From IMG/VR virus record IMGVR_UViG_3300005347_000207, positions 1 to 61,503 of that record: DNA of 61,503 bases. One strand, 5' to 3'. Both the position numbers and the translations under genes were made by a program. The notes below the pieces were generated by a model that saw only the letters and a list, made by a program, of their open reading frames with translations, was not told the DNA's origin and did no database searches. Of this stretch, positions 1-8,587 are shown piece by piece. How positions within the stretch are numbered: position 1 is the stretch's first letter; every line of letters starts with the position of its first letter. The stretch is from a virus.

Positions 1-1221
1 ATGCCAACAATCCCCCTTACGGACGCTCGCATTCGCGGCCTGAAAGCGACCGGCGCCTCTGTCAAGGTGAGCGACGGCGGTGGTCTATATCTGATGGTGA
101 CGCCCCAGGGGTCGAAGCTTTGGCGGCTCGCGTACCGGTTCGCAGGCAAGCAGAAGACCCTGGCGATCGGCGTCTACCCCACGGTGAGCCTCGTCGATGC
201 GCGCCTCGCCCGGGAAACCGCGAAAAAGGCGCTAGCGGACGGTGTCGACCCGGGCGAGGAGAAGAAGGCCAAGAAGCGCGAGCGGAACGCTGCGGTTGAG
301 AACACCTTCCAGGCCGTCGCGGAGCGGTGGTACGCGGCTCGCAAGGTCAGGTGGACCACGCCCTACGGCGACCGGCTTTGGAAGCGGCTAGAGGAGTTCG
401 TCTTTCCTGAACTCGGGGACCGCCCTGTCATCGAGATAGAGCCGCCGGAGCTCTTGAAGGCGCTTCGAAAGGTTGAGGCGCGCGGTACGCTCGAGCTGTC
501 GCATCGGCTGAAGAGCTATTGCGGTCAGGTCTTCAGATACGCGATCGCCGAAGGCATCGGACTGCGCGATCCCAGCGCCGACATCCGCGAAGCCCTTAAG
601 GCCCAGCCGCCGGTCAAACATCGCTCCGCGCTGAAGGCGACAGAACTGCCGGAATTCTTCAGTCGGCTCGCCGCTTACGATGGCGCCGAACAGACGGCCC
701 TCGGGCTCCGATTGGTCATGCTGACCATGGTGCGCGTGGACGAGGCCCGCTTTGCGCCGAAAGCCGAGTTCGAAGCCCTGGACGGCAAGGAGCCGCTTTG
801 GCGGATCCCCAAGGAGCGGATGAAGATGCGGCGCGACCATCTCGTGCCGCTTACGCCCCAGGCCGTGAAGGTGGTTCGGCGACTGATCGAGATCTCGCCG
901 AAGCCGCAATCGCCGCTCCTGTTCGCCAGTGACGCGGCACCGTCCGGCGTCATGTCGGAGAACACTCTCCTCTATGCGCTATACCGCATGGGCTACCATC
1001 ACCGGGCGACTGTTCATGGCTTCCGCTCGACGGCCTCCACCGTTCTTAACGAGCAGGGGTTCAATCGGGATTGGATTGAGCGGCAACTGGCGCACGTAGA
1101 GGGGAACGCCGTTCGCGGCATCTACAACGCCGCCGAATGGCTGAAGGAGCGCCGTAGCATGCTGGCGTGGTGGGCCGACTATCTGGACCGGCAAGCTGAG
1201 GCGGGCGAATTGATCGGCTAG
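1..1221 (+). CDS. int: Tyrosine-family site-specific integrase
   Basis: Catalyses integration and excision of the phage genome at the host attachment site. The N-terminus (about residues 1-90) is the DUF4102-type arm-binding domain of P4-like integrases, followed by a SAM-like core-binding domain (about 100-200) and the catalytic domain. The whole active site is visible: R245 (in LTMVRVDEAR), a Lys around 271-275, H339 and R342 (HGFR), H365 (QLAHVEG) and the nucleophile Y375 (IYNAAEWL). The length of 406 aa is usual for the family. The window opens on its ATG. It ends in GELIG, resembling the acidic -LIG tail found on many proteins of this phage. No att core could be identified. Confidence 0.95.
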   Translation: MPTIPLTDARIRGLKATGASVKVSDGGGLYLMVTPQGSKLWRLAYRFAGKQKTLAIGVYPTVSLVDARLARETAKKALADGVDPGEEKKAKKRERNAAVENTFQAVAERWYAARKVRWTTPYGDRLWKRLEEFVFPELGDRPVIEIEPPELLKALRKVEARGTLELSHRLKSYCGQVFRYAIAEGIGLRDPSADIREALKAQPPVKHRSALKATELPEFFSRLAAYDGAEQTALGLRLVMLTMVRVDEARFAPKAEFEALDGKEPLWRIPKERMKMRRDHLVPLTPQAVKVVRRLIEISPKPQSPLLFASDAAPSGVMSENTLLYALYRMGYHHRATVHGFRSTASTVLNEQGFNRDWIERQLAHVEGNAVRGIYNAAEWLKERRSMLAWWADYLDRQAEAGELIG

Positions 1222-1228
1222 AATGAAA

Positions 1229-1262
1229 GGGCCCGGCCAGGGGGATTGATCTGGCCGGGCCC
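1229..1262 (+). terminator. Strong hairpin downstream of integrase
   Basis: A perfect 12-bp inverted repeat (GGGCCCGGCCAG and its complement) encloses a 10-nt loop, starting 7 bases after the integrase stop codon. There is no T-tract, so it is not a canonical Rho-independent terminator. It could stop transcription with Rho, protect the 3' end, or be part of a cos/packaging signal, because the terminase genes follow. Confidence 0.45.
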
Positions 1263-1362
1263 AATGCCTGTCGAGGGGCATGTCGCTCGCGTGCTTCCCA
1301 ACCGCGTGCGCGAGTTCCCGTATATCGCGGACTGTGGATCAACACAACAATCGAGTTGAAAA

Positions 1363-1377
1363 TCCACTGAAAGTGGA
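1363..1377. promoter_or_regulatory. Operator-like 15-mer upstream of alpA
   Basis: TCCACTGAAAGTGGA has perfectly complementary 5-bp arms around a 5-bp spacer and belongs to the dispersed TCAMC-N5-GTTGA family. It lies 24 bp before the first ATG of the AlpA-like gene, at the head of the packaging operon. A further isolated half-site GTTGA lies at 1355-1359. Confidence 0.6.
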
Positions 1378-1401
1378 GATAGTGCGTTCCCATGCGTCCA
1401 C

Positions 1402-1620
1402 ATGAGTTCGCCGATGGCCCAGAACGACACCGCAATCCGCTTGCCCGAAGTCCGGAAGCGGACGGGTCTGAGCAAGACCGAGATCTATCGTCAGGCGAAA
1501 CTCGGCACGTTTCCCGCTTCGCGGCGGGTCTCCCACAAGGTGGCGGTTTGGTCCGGCTCGGCGGTCGACTTGTGGGTCGCGCAGAAGCTTGATCCGGAAG
1601 TCGCGGATCTGATCGGATGA
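1402..1620 (+). CDS. AlpA-family DNA-binding regulator
   Basis: Small MerR-like helix-turn-helix protein of the AlpA/excisionase group. The segment RLPEVRKRTGLSKTEIYRQA is the winged-helix start typical of AlpA, followed by the basic FPASRRVSHKVAVW strand and the SAVDLWVAQ helix. It may regulate integrase or excision, or act with the terminase at the packaging site, since its stop overlaps the TerS start (ATGA). Start is either ATG 1402 or ATG 1414; neither has a clear Shine-Dalgarno sequence. It ends in VADLIG, the shared tail. Confidence 0.85.
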   Translation: MSSPMAQNDTAIRLPEVRKRTGLSKTEIYRQAKLGTFPASRRVSHKVAVWSGSAVDLWVAQKLDPEVADLIG

Positions 1621-2276
1621 GCGAAGCCCCGCCGAAGCGGGGGCCCGGCCGTCCTCGCAAAGAGCCGCCGCCCGCCGATCTCACCGCCGCGATGCCCGAC
1701 TGGCAGGAGTTCCGCCGGCCGGTCAACGTGACCTTCCTGATGAACGTGTTCGCCATGGAGCGGCGGACCGTCCAGACCCGGCTGCTGAATCTGGCGCCGG
1801 TGGCGCACGAGCGCGGAAACACGCCGCTCTACGACTTCCGGCAGGCGGCGGCCCACCTGGTCAAGCCGGTCGGCGACCTGAAGGAGCAGCTGAAGAGCTT
1901 CCGGGTCCAGGACCTCCCGACACATCTTCAGGCCCCGTACTGGGAAGCCATGCTGAAGCGCCAGAAGTACGAGCTGGTGGCGAGCAATCTCTGGCGCACG
2001 GAGGACGTGCTCGACGTTTTCGGCGAGGTGTTCATGCGGATCCGCGACAGCCTGCAGCTCTGGCCTGACACGCTCGCCGAAAACACCGACCTGTCGGACG
2101 AGCAGCGCGAGAAGTTGATCGAGCTCGCCGACGACCTGCAGAAGGACATCCACGGCAAGCTGATGAAGCTGCCGCGGCAGCGGAAGACGCCGAACCTCGC
2201 CGGCCGCTTGGCCGAGGACGAGGGCGTGCTGCCGGACGATGACGATCTCGATGACGACGAGGACTTGGTGGGATGA
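1617..2276 (+). CDS. Terminase small subunit (Nu1/DUF1441-like)
   Basis: DNA-recognition subunit of the packaging motor. It has the layout of Nu1/DUF1441 proteins: a basic Pro-rich N-terminus (KRGPGRPRKEPP), a winged-helix region where phage Nu1 proteins have their HTH (NVTFLMNVFAMERRTVQTRL), a helical oligomerisation part, and an acidic C-terminus ending in DDDEDLVG. It starts in a 4-nt ATGA overlap with the AlpA-like gene and in turn overlaps the radical SAM gene, so the three are translationally coupled. Lambda-type TerS implies cos packaging. Confidence 0.85.
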   Translation: MSEAPPKRGPGRPRKEPPPADLTAAMPDWQEFRRPVNVTFLMNVFAMERRTVQTRLLNLAPVAHERGNTPLYDFRQAAAHLVKPVGDLKEQLKSFRVQDLPTHLQAPYWEAMLKRQKYELVASNLWRTEDVLDVFGEVFMRIRDSLQLWPDTLAENTDLSDEQREKLIELADDLQKDIHGKLMKLPRQRKTPNLAGRLAEDEGVLPDDDDLDDDEDLVG

Positions 2277-3274
2277 TCATCGATCGTCCGGGCCCGGTTC
2301 GGCTCGTCCAGGTGGATGGGCGCCTGCCCAACCTCGCGCTCATGCGGCTGTCGCATTGGCTGAAGGCGCAGGGTCGCGAGGTCGTGTTTACGCGCAGCGT
2401 CAACCGGACGCCGGATGAGCCCGATTACGCCACCGTGCTGGGCAGTGCGATCTTCAAATTCAGCGATGCCCGCGTGGAGAAGCTGCGCACCAACTTCCCG
2501 GGTGCGATCGTCGGTGGGACTGGCGGAGATGATCTGATCACGGTCGAGCGGCTGATCGGAGACTACGAGCACTATGACTATTCGCTTTACCCCGAATTCC
2601 CGTTCAGCATCGGGTTCACCCAGCGCGGATGCCGGCCCGCTTGCGAATTCTGCGTCGTGCCGAAGAAGGAAGGCAAGCCGCGCAGCGTGAACACTATTCA
2701 CGGCATTTGGCGTGGCCCCGGCTATCCGAAAAAAATCCATCTTCTGGACAACGACTTCTTCGGCAACCCCCATTGGCGGGAGCGGATCGCGGAAATTCGC
2801 GAAGGGGACTTCAAGGTCTGCTTCAACCAGGGAATTAACGTCCGCATTCTCTCGAACGAGGTGGCGCGGGCGCTCGCCACGATCCAGTACCGCGATGACC
2901 AGTTCCAACGACGCCGCCTCTACACGGCCTGGGACAACATTGGGGACGAGCGGATCTTCTTCCGCGGCGTCGACCGGCTTGAGCAAGCTGGCGTTCCCGG
3001 CAAGCACCTGATGGCCTACATGCTCATCGGCTTTGACCCAGCTGAGACGTGGGGAGCGATCTTCCACCGCTTCCGACGGATGACGGACCGAGGAATCCTA
3101 CCTTATCCGATGGTATTCGATCACACCCGGCGGGATCTAAAGCGCTTCCAGCGGTGGGTCGTCACCGGCCTCTATAGGGCGGTCGCGTTCGAGGACTATG
3201 ACGCCAGCATCCGCCGGGCGCCTGCCCCAACAATCCTCCCCCGCCAACTCGTCACCTGGGCGCTTGCCGCATGA
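2273..3274 (+). CDS. Radical SAM protein between terminase genes
   Basis: Radical S-adenosylmethionine enzyme with the iron-sulfur motif CxxxCxxC at C120, C124 and C127 (RGCRPACEFCVVPKK). The N-terminal 90 residues (VDGRLPNLALMRLSHWLK, then VGGTGGDD) resemble the Rossmann-like cobalamin-binding domain fused to many radical SAM enzymes, without a clear cobalamin-binding His. A DNDFF strand and an IGFDP segment fit the partial TIM barrel. It overlaps TerS and TerL by 4 nt on each side, so it is co-translated with the packaging genes. Substrate is unknown; DNA-base or protein modification linked to packaging is possible. Family confident, function open. Confidence 0.85.
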   Translation: MIIDRPGPVRLVQVDGRLPNLALMRLSHWLKAQGREVVFTRSVNRTPDEPDYATVLGSAIFKFSDARVEKLRTNFPGAIVGGTGGDDLITVERLIGDYEHYDYSLYPEFPFSIGFTQRGCRPACEFCVVPKKEGKPRSVNTIHGIWRGPGYPKKIHLLDNDFFGNPHWRERIAEIREGDFKVCFNQGINVRILSNEVARALATIQYRDDQFQRRRLYTAWDNIGDERIFFRGVDRLEQAGVPGKHLMAYMLIGFDPAETWGAIFHRFRRMTDRGILPYPMVFDHTRRDLKRFQRWVVTGLYRAVAFEDYDASIRRAPAPTILPRQLVTWALAA

Positions 3275-5412
3275 CCTATCAGTTCCTCGAGCAGCTCGTC
3301 TTGGCCACTGCCGAGGGCGTCCGGCCGACCGAGCGTCTCACCGTCAGCCAGGCCGCCGAGAAGTACCGCTACCTGAACAACCCGGGCAGCTTCGTCGGCT
3401 ACTGGTCCAACGCCAAGACGCCGTACCTGGTCGAGCCGATGGACACGCTCACCAGCACCCAGTTCACCGGCATGGCGTTCGTCGGGCCCGCGCGGACCGG
3501 CAAGTCCGACATGTTCTTCAACTGGCTCACCCACACGTCGATCTGCGACCCCGCCGACATAATGGTCGTCCACATGACGCAGGCGACCGCGCGCGACTGG
3601 AGCCAGGGCGACCTGGAGAAGGCCTGCTTCCATAACCGCGACAAGAAGCGGCCGACGGAGATCGGCTCGCGCCTGGTGCCTGGGCGTCAGAACGACAACG
3701 TCTTCGACAAGAAGTTCCTCTCGGGCATGCGGCTGCTGATCAAGTGGCCGACGATCACGGAGCTGTCCGGCAAGACGATCCCGCGACTCTGGATCAACGA
3801 CTACGACCGTATGGGCCAGAACGTGGACGGGGAGGGGAATCCCTTCGACCTGACCCGCAAGCGGGCCGAGACCTTCAAGCGGTTCGGTATGTGCGTCGCC
3901 GAGGCCTCGCCAGGCTTCCCGGTCTCCGATCCGAAGTGGATTCCCGCGACCCCGCATGAGGCGCCGCCCTGCGAAGGCATCCTGGCCATCTACAACCGCG
4001 GCGACCGGCGCCGCTGGTATTGGCGCTGCCCGCAATGCCGCGAGACGTTCGAACCGGACTTCAAGCTGCTCAGCTACCCGAAGTCGGACGACTTCATGGA
4101 GGCCGCTGAGCAGGCCGTCCTGGTCTGTCCGCATGACGGCTTCCCGATCGCGCCTGACTTCAAGCAGGAGCTCAACGAGGGCGGCCGCTGGATCAAGGAG
4201 GGCCAGATCTGGATGCCGGACGGCTCCATGGAGGGGCGGGCGCGGCGTTCCGACATTGCGTCGTTCTGGATGAAGGGGCCGGCGGCCGCGTTCTCGGATT
4301 GGCGAAAGCTGGTGCTCAACTACCTCACGGCCGTCGAGGAATACGAGACGACGGGCTCAGAGGAAGCGCTGAAGTCGACCACGAACCTCGACCAGGGACT
4401 CCCCTACGTCTCCAAGGCCATGCAGTCGGACCGGCTGCCGCAGGAGATCAAGGACCGGGCGGAGGATTGGGGCGGCAGCAAGGAAGAGCCCGTTGTGCCG
4501 GAAGGGACGCGCTTCCTGGTGGCCACGGTCGACGTTCAGGCGCGCAGCTTCGTGGTCCAGGTCCACGGCCATGGCGAGGGCGGCGACGTCTGGCTGGTCG
4601 ACATGTTCAAGATCCGCAAGTCGGCGCGCGAGGACGAAGATGGCGACCGCCTGCCGATCGACCCGGCGGGGCACCCGGAGGACTGGAAACGCCTTGTCCC
4701 GGAGGTGATCCGCCGGACCTATCCGCTGGCCGACGGCAGCGGCCGCCGCATGGCCATGCGCATGTCGGGCTGCGACTCTGGCGGCCGCGAGGGTGTGACG
4801 ACCAACGCCTATGCGTTCTGGCGCTGGCTGCGGAACGGCCCGCCGGCCGGCGCGGAGACGCCGCTCGAGGACGAAGCCTGGTCGGACGATCTGTGGCCGA
4901 AGTTCCTGCTGGTGAAGGGTGAGGCGAAGCCGTCGCAGCCGCGCATCCGGCTCGGCTATCCCGACGCGCAGCGGAAGGACCGTCATTCCGGCGCCCGCGG
5001 CGACGTGCCGGTGCTCTTCATCAACACGAACCTGATGAAGGACCAGATGGCCGCCATGCTCGGCCGTAAAGAGGTCGGGTCGAACCAGATGCGCGCCTTC
5101 GGCATGCTGCACACGCCGACCTGGGCGGAGAACTGGCTCTACACCCAGCTTACAGCGGAGGTCCCGACGCCGAAGGGCTGGCTGAACCCGTCGGGCAAGC
5201 GGAACGAGGCTTGGGATTTGCTGGTCTACGACGCCGCGCTCTGCCTGCATCGCGAGATCCGGCTTGAGCATATCGACTGGCGCAGCCCGCCGAAGTGGGC
5301 GGCTACGTGGGACGAGAACGAGCTTGTCTGTGACCCAAATATCAACAAAAAGTTGGACCAACCACAAAAGGTGGATTACGACTTGGCGAAGCTGGCCGAA
5401 TCCCTCGCGTGA
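3271..5412 (+). CDS. Terminase large subunit (GpA family)
   Basis: ATPase and nuclease that cuts and pumps DNA into proheads. The N-terminal ATPase has the Walker A-like GPARTGKSD at residues 72-80 and a Walker B-type strand (IPRLWINDYD). A CPQC...CPHD zinc-binding insertion sits near residue 255, and the C-terminal nuclease contains ATVDVQ and MSGCDSGG with metal-binding Asp residues. The length of 713 aa is usual for GpA-type terminases. Starts in an ATGA overlap with the radical SAM gene. Two operator-like 15-mers lie in the last 70 bp of the gene. Confidence 0.95.
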   Translation: MTYQFLEQLVLATAEGVRPTERLTVSQAAEKYRYLNNPGSFVGYWSNAKTPYLVEPMDTLTSTQFTGMAFVGPARTGKSDMFFNWLTHTSICDPADIMVVHMTQATARDWSQGDLEKACFHNRDKKRPTEIGSRLVPGRQNDNVFDKKFLSGMRLLIKWPTITELSGKTIPRLWINDYDRMGQNVDGEGNPFDLTRKRAETFKRFGMCVAEASPGFPVSDPKWIPATPHEAPPCEGILAIYNRGDRRRWYWRCPQCRETFEPDFKLLSYPKSDDFMEAAEQAVLVCPHDGFPIAPDFKQELNEGGRWIKEGQIWMPDGSMEGRARRSDIASFWMKGPAAAFSDWRKLVLNYLTAVEEYETTGSEEALKSTTNLDQGLPYVSKAMQSDRLPQEIKDRAEDWGGSKEEPVVPEGTRFLVATVDVQARSFVVQVHGHGEGGDVWLVDMFKIRKSAREDEDGDRLPIDPAGHPEDWKRLVPEVIRRTYPLADGSGRRMAMRMSGCDSGGREGVTTNAYAFWRWLRNGPPAGAETPLEDEAWSDDLWPKFLLVKGEAKPSQPRIRLGYPDAQRKDRHSGARGDVPVLFINTNLMKDQMAAMLGRKEVGSNQMRAFGMLHTPTWAENWLYTQLTAEVPTPKGWLNPSGKRNEAWDLLVYDAALCLHREIRLEHIDWRSPPKWAATWDENELVCDPNINKKLDQPQKVDYDLAKLAESLA
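5342..5375. promoter_or_regulatory. Tandem operator-like 15-mers in end of terL
   Basis: TCAACAAAAAGTTGG (5342-5356) and ACCACAAAAGGTGGA (5361-5375) are two members of the dispersed palindrome family, with centres 19 bp apart. They lie inside the TerL coding sequence but only 51-84 bp before the gpW-like start, where a repressor could block transcription entering the head genes. Confidence 0.55.
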
Positions 5413-5425
5413 GTTCGAAGCCGAT

Positions 5426-5629
5426 ATGGCGACCCTTCAACAGCAGTTGGACGAAGCGATTGCAGCGCGCCACGCGCTCGCGATCGGTAAGTCGGTTGCC
5501 CAGGTGCGGGACTCCAACGGCGAGACGATCACCTACACGGCCGCCAACCTGACCCAGCTGACGGCCTACATCGCCGACCTTCAGCGTCAGCTCGGCGGCG
5601 GTCTCGGCCCGCTTCGGGTCCTTATGTGA
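5426..5629 (+). CDS. Head-tail joining protein, gpW family
   Basis: Small head-completion protein that follows TerL in lambda-like phages. The 67-aa sequence has the gpW pattern: a helix (QQLDEAIAARHALAIGK), a beta hairpin (SVAQVRDSNGETITYTAAN) and a second helix (LTQLTAYIADLQRQLGG). ATG 5426 gives the family's normal length. The stop overlaps the portal start (TGATG). Confidence 0.9.
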   Translation: MATLQQQLDEAIAARHALAIGKSVAQVRDSNGETITYTAANLTQLTAYIADLQRQLGGGLGPLRVLM

Positions 5630-7296
5630 TGTACGATCCCGAGGTCGAAGAGCTGCTCGGGCCGGTCGGGTCTCCCGGTTCGGCGGCGTCGTCCCCGTCT
5701 GTCGCACCTCCCGCGGCGGGCGGGGAAAGCGCGATCGTGGGCGGCGCATATGAGGGCGCGAGCCGTTTCGACCGCGCCGTGGCCCTGTGGCAACCGCCGC
5801 TCCAGTCCGCCGACCAGGACATCCTGGTCGAGAAGCGCGACCTGGACGCCCGGTCGCGCGACAGCCTGCGCAACGACGCCTACGTGGCCGGCGGCGCCTC
5901 GCTGCACAAGGACAGCATCGTCGGCGCGATGTTCCTGCTCAACGCCAAGCCGAACGGCAAGGTGCTGGGACTGGACGAGACCTGGGAGCAGGAGTTCCAG
6001 GAAGAGGTCGAGGCGAAATTCACGCTGGCGGCCGAGAGCCCGAACAACTGGTTCGACGCGGCGCGGCTGAACACCTTGACCGAGCTCGTGCGCCTGGCCG
6101 TGGGCGTGAACCTCGCCTGCGGCGAGTCCCTGGCTTCGGTCGAGTGGCTGAACAAGGACACGTCGCGCCCCTTCAAGACGGCGCTGCAGATGGTCGACGT
6201 CGACCGGCTCTCGACGCCGTGGGACCAGATCGAAGGCCCGCTGCTGCGCGGCGGCGTGGCGCGTGACCAGTACGGCGCGCCGCAGGGCTACTGGATCCGC
6301 AAGGCGCACCCGGCGGACGTGACCACGCCCGACATCTACTCGTGGAAGTTCGTGCCGGCGCGCAAGCCGTGGGGCCGCCCGCAGATCATCCACATCTACG
6401 AGCAGCTGCGGCCGGATCAGAGCCGCGGCGTGTCGCAGATGGTGGCCGCGCTGAAGGAACTGCGGATCACCAAGAAGTTCCGCGACGTCGTACTGCAAAA
6501 CGCCGTGGCCAATGCGACCTTCGCGGCCTCTATCGAGTCCGAGCTGCCAGCCGAGACGGTATTCGCCCAGCTCGGCGCCAACGGCGACTACGAGAAGGGC
6601 ATCGTCGACTACGGGACCGCGTACCTGGGCGCCATCGCCCAGTACACGGGCGCCTCGCGCAACATGATGATCGATGGCGTGCGGATCCCCCACCTGTTCC
6701 CGGGGACCAAGCTCCAGTTGCGTCCGGCCGGGCAGGGCGGTCCGCTCGGCACCGACTTCGAAACCTCGCTGCTGCGCTACATCGCCGCCGCGCTCGACGT
6801 CTCCTACGAGGAACTGAGCCGCGACTACACCCAGACGAACTATTCGTCGGCGCGCGCGGCGCAGAACAACACCTGGAAGGGGATGGTCTCGCGCAAGAAG
6901 CGCACGGCCGACCGCTTCGGCTCGACGGCCTATCGGCTGTGGTTCGAAGAGATGGCCAACGCCGGCCAGATCGAGGCGCTGAAGACGCCCAAAGCGCCGT
7001 CGATCTACGACGGCTTGAACATGGACGCCTATACGGCTTGCGACTGGATCGGCGCCTCGCGCGGCCAGATCGACGAGCTGAAGGAAACCCAGGCCGCCGC
7101 GCTGCGCCTGAAGCTGAACCTGTCCACGCAGGAAGAGGAAGCGGCGCGCCTCGGCAAGGATTGGCGCCGGATCAACGCCCAGCGACAGCGCGAAATCGCC
7201 GATCAGAAGGCGCGCGACATTTACGTCGATCCGAACGCGGCGGACCCAAACGCCAAGGCGGCTCACGCGGACCAAGGGGAAAAGGCCGATGCGTAA
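5629..7296 (+). CDS. Portal protein, lambda gpB family
   Basis: Forms the dodecameric ring at the capsid vertex through which DNA passes. Features typical of lambda-family portals are the RDSLRNDAYVAGG segment near residue 70, the PHLFPGTKLQLRPAG loop near 345 and the helical stem and crown region (YTQTNYSSARAAQNNTWKG). About 555 aa, as expected. ATG 5629 overlaps the gpW stop; a GTG at 5626 is an alternative. Followed with a short overlap by the protease gene. Confidence 0.93.
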   Translation: MYDPEVEELLGPVGSPGSAASSPSVAPPAAGGESAIVGGAYEGASRFDRAVALWQPPLQSADQDILVEKRDLDARSRDSLRNDAYVAGGASLHKDSIVGAMFLLNAKPNGKVLGLDETWEQEFQEEVEAKFTLAAESPNNWFDAARLNTLTELVRLAVGVNLACGESLASVEWLNKDTSRPFKTALQMVDVDRLSTPWDQIEGPLLRGGVARDQYGAPQGYWIRKAHPADVTTPDIYSWKFVPARKPWGRPQIIHIYEQLRPDQSRGVSQMVAALKELRITKKFRDVVLQNAVANATFAASIESELPAETVFAQLGANGDYEKGIVDYGTAYLGAIAQYTGASRNMMIDGVRIPHLFPGTKLQLRPAGQGGPLGTDFETSLLRYIAAALDVSYEELSRDYTQTNYSSARAAQNNTWKGMVSRKKRTADRFGSTAYRLWFEEMANAGQIEALKTPKAPSIYDGLNMDAYTACDWIGASRGQIDELKETQAAALRLKLNLSTQEEEAARLGKDWRRINAQRQREIADQKARDIYVDPNAADPNAKAAHADQGEKADA

Positions 7297-8572
7297 TCCT
7301 CTGTTCGCGGCCTTCGCCGGCCAGGTGGTCATGGTCGCGTCCGAGATGCAGGCCGGCTTCGAAGCCAACTTGCATGCGGCTGAGCTCGAACTGGCGAACT
7401 TCCAGGCGCGCGACCGTGCTGGGCCGCCGGCGCAGATGACCGACGACTTCTGGTTCGCCGATGGCGACTGGCGGTCGTGGATTCGGCCCTATGTCGTCAA
7501 GGACGGCGTGCTGCAGATCCCGGTCAAGGGCGTGCTGCTGAAGGATTTTCCCTACGCCTTCGGCTCCTACGCCACGGGCTACGAGTACATCTGGCGCGCC
7601 TACGAGCGCGGCATGGACGACTCCAACGTCCGCAAGATCGCGTTGATCGTGAACTCGCCGGGCGGCCTGGTCGCCGGCAACTTCGACCTGGTCGACAAGA
7701 TGTTCGCGCGTCGCGACGAGAAGCCGGTGCGCGCCTTCGCCAGCGAGCACGCCTATTCCGCCGCCTACTCGATCGCCAGCGTGGCCGGCGACGGCCTGGT
7801 GGTCGCGCGCACGGGCGGCGTCGGTTCGATCGGCGTGGTGGCGATGCATGTCGAGGTGTCGGAAGCCCTGGAGAAGTCCGGGGTGAAAGTCACCTTCATC
7901 AAGAAGGGCGCGCACAAGACCGATGGCAATCCCTACGAGCCGCTGGGCAAGGACACGCTCGCGCGCCTCGAGGCCAAGATGGAGGTGCCCTACGACATCT
8001 TCGTCAAGACCGTCGCGCGCAACCGCGGCCTGGAAGAACAGGCCGTCCGAGACACCGAGGCCATGACTTTCACGGCCCCGGAAGCCCTGTCCAACGGGCT
8101 CGCCGACCAAGTCGGCGCGCTGGACGACGCCCTCGCGGACTTCGCGAGCGGCGAAACTCAAGACGGAGACGATGAGATGGCCGGTCAGGCTGACACTCCG
8201 GCGGTCGATCAGGCCGCCATCGATACCGCGCGCGCCGAAGGCGTGACGCAGGGCCAAGCGGAAGGCGCCACCGCCGAACGCGCCCGGATCGCCGCGATCC
8301 TCGACAGCGACGAAGCGAAGGCCCGTCCTGCCGCGGCGCGCATGCTGGCGTTCGACACTGACAAGGACGCCGACTCCGCGCGCGCCTCTCTGGCCAAGCT
8401 GCCGGAAGAAGCCGCTGCGAATGCTGCGGCGGCCGAAGAGCCGAAAACCAACGCCTTCGAACAGGCGATGGACAAGTCCAAGAACCCGGAGCTCGGGGCT
8501 GGCGACGGCGAAGCCGCCGAGCAGTCCGCTTCCGACCGCATCCTGACGCTGCGCTTCGGCTCGGCGAAGTAA
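7289..8572 (+). CDS. Head maturation protease (S49/gpC) with scaffold C-terminus
   Basis: Self-assembling prohead protease fused to scaffold. Residues about 60-280 are an S49 (SppA-like) peptidase closely matching the lambda gpC pattern: NSPGG, the catalytic Ser S157 in HAYSAAYSIAS, GSIGV, and the catalytic Lys K210 in GAHKTDGNPY. Beyond residue 295 the sequence turns into Ala/Glu/Asp-rich helical scaffold, as in gpC/Nu3. Overlaps the portal stop by 8 nt and is followed by the decoration protein. Confidence 0.93.
   Translation: MRNPLFAAFAGQVVMVASEMQAGFEANLHAAELELANFQARDRAGPPAQMTDDFWFADGDWRSWIRPYVVKDGVLQIPVKGVLLKDFPYAFGSYATGYEYIWRAYERGMDDSNVRKIALIVNSPGGLVAGNFDLVDKMFARRDEKPVRAFASEHAYSAAYSIASVAGDGLVVARTGGVGSIGVVAMHVEVSEALEKSGVKVTFIKKGAHKTDGNPYEPLGKDTLARLEAKMEVPYDIFVKTVARNRGLEEQAVRDTEAMTFTAPEALSNGLADQVGALDDALADFASGETQDGDDEMAGQADTPAVDQAAIDTARAEGVTQGQAEGATAERARIAAILDSDEAKARPAAARMLAFDTDKDADSARASLAKLPEEAAANAAAAEEPKTNAFEQAMDKSKNPELGAGDGEAAEQSASDRILTLRFGSAK
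8177..8572 (+). CDS. Possible in-frame internal scaffold start (Nu3-like)
   Basis: In lambda the scaffold Nu3 is made from an internal start in gene C. Here an in-frame ATG at 8177 opens exactly at the border between the protease and the low-complexity scaffold region (MAGQADTPAVDQ) and has a GGAG-type sequence about 9 nt upstream. It would give a free 131-aa scaffold. This is inferred from position and analogy. Confidence 0.4.
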   Translation: MAGQADTPAVDQAAIDTARAEGVTQGQAEGATAERARIAAILDSDEAKARPAAARMLAFDTDKDADSARASLAKLPEEAAANAAAAEEPKTNAFEQAMDKSKNPELGAGDGEAAEQSASDRILTLRFGSAK

Positions 8573-8587
8573 GAAGGAAACCAGACA

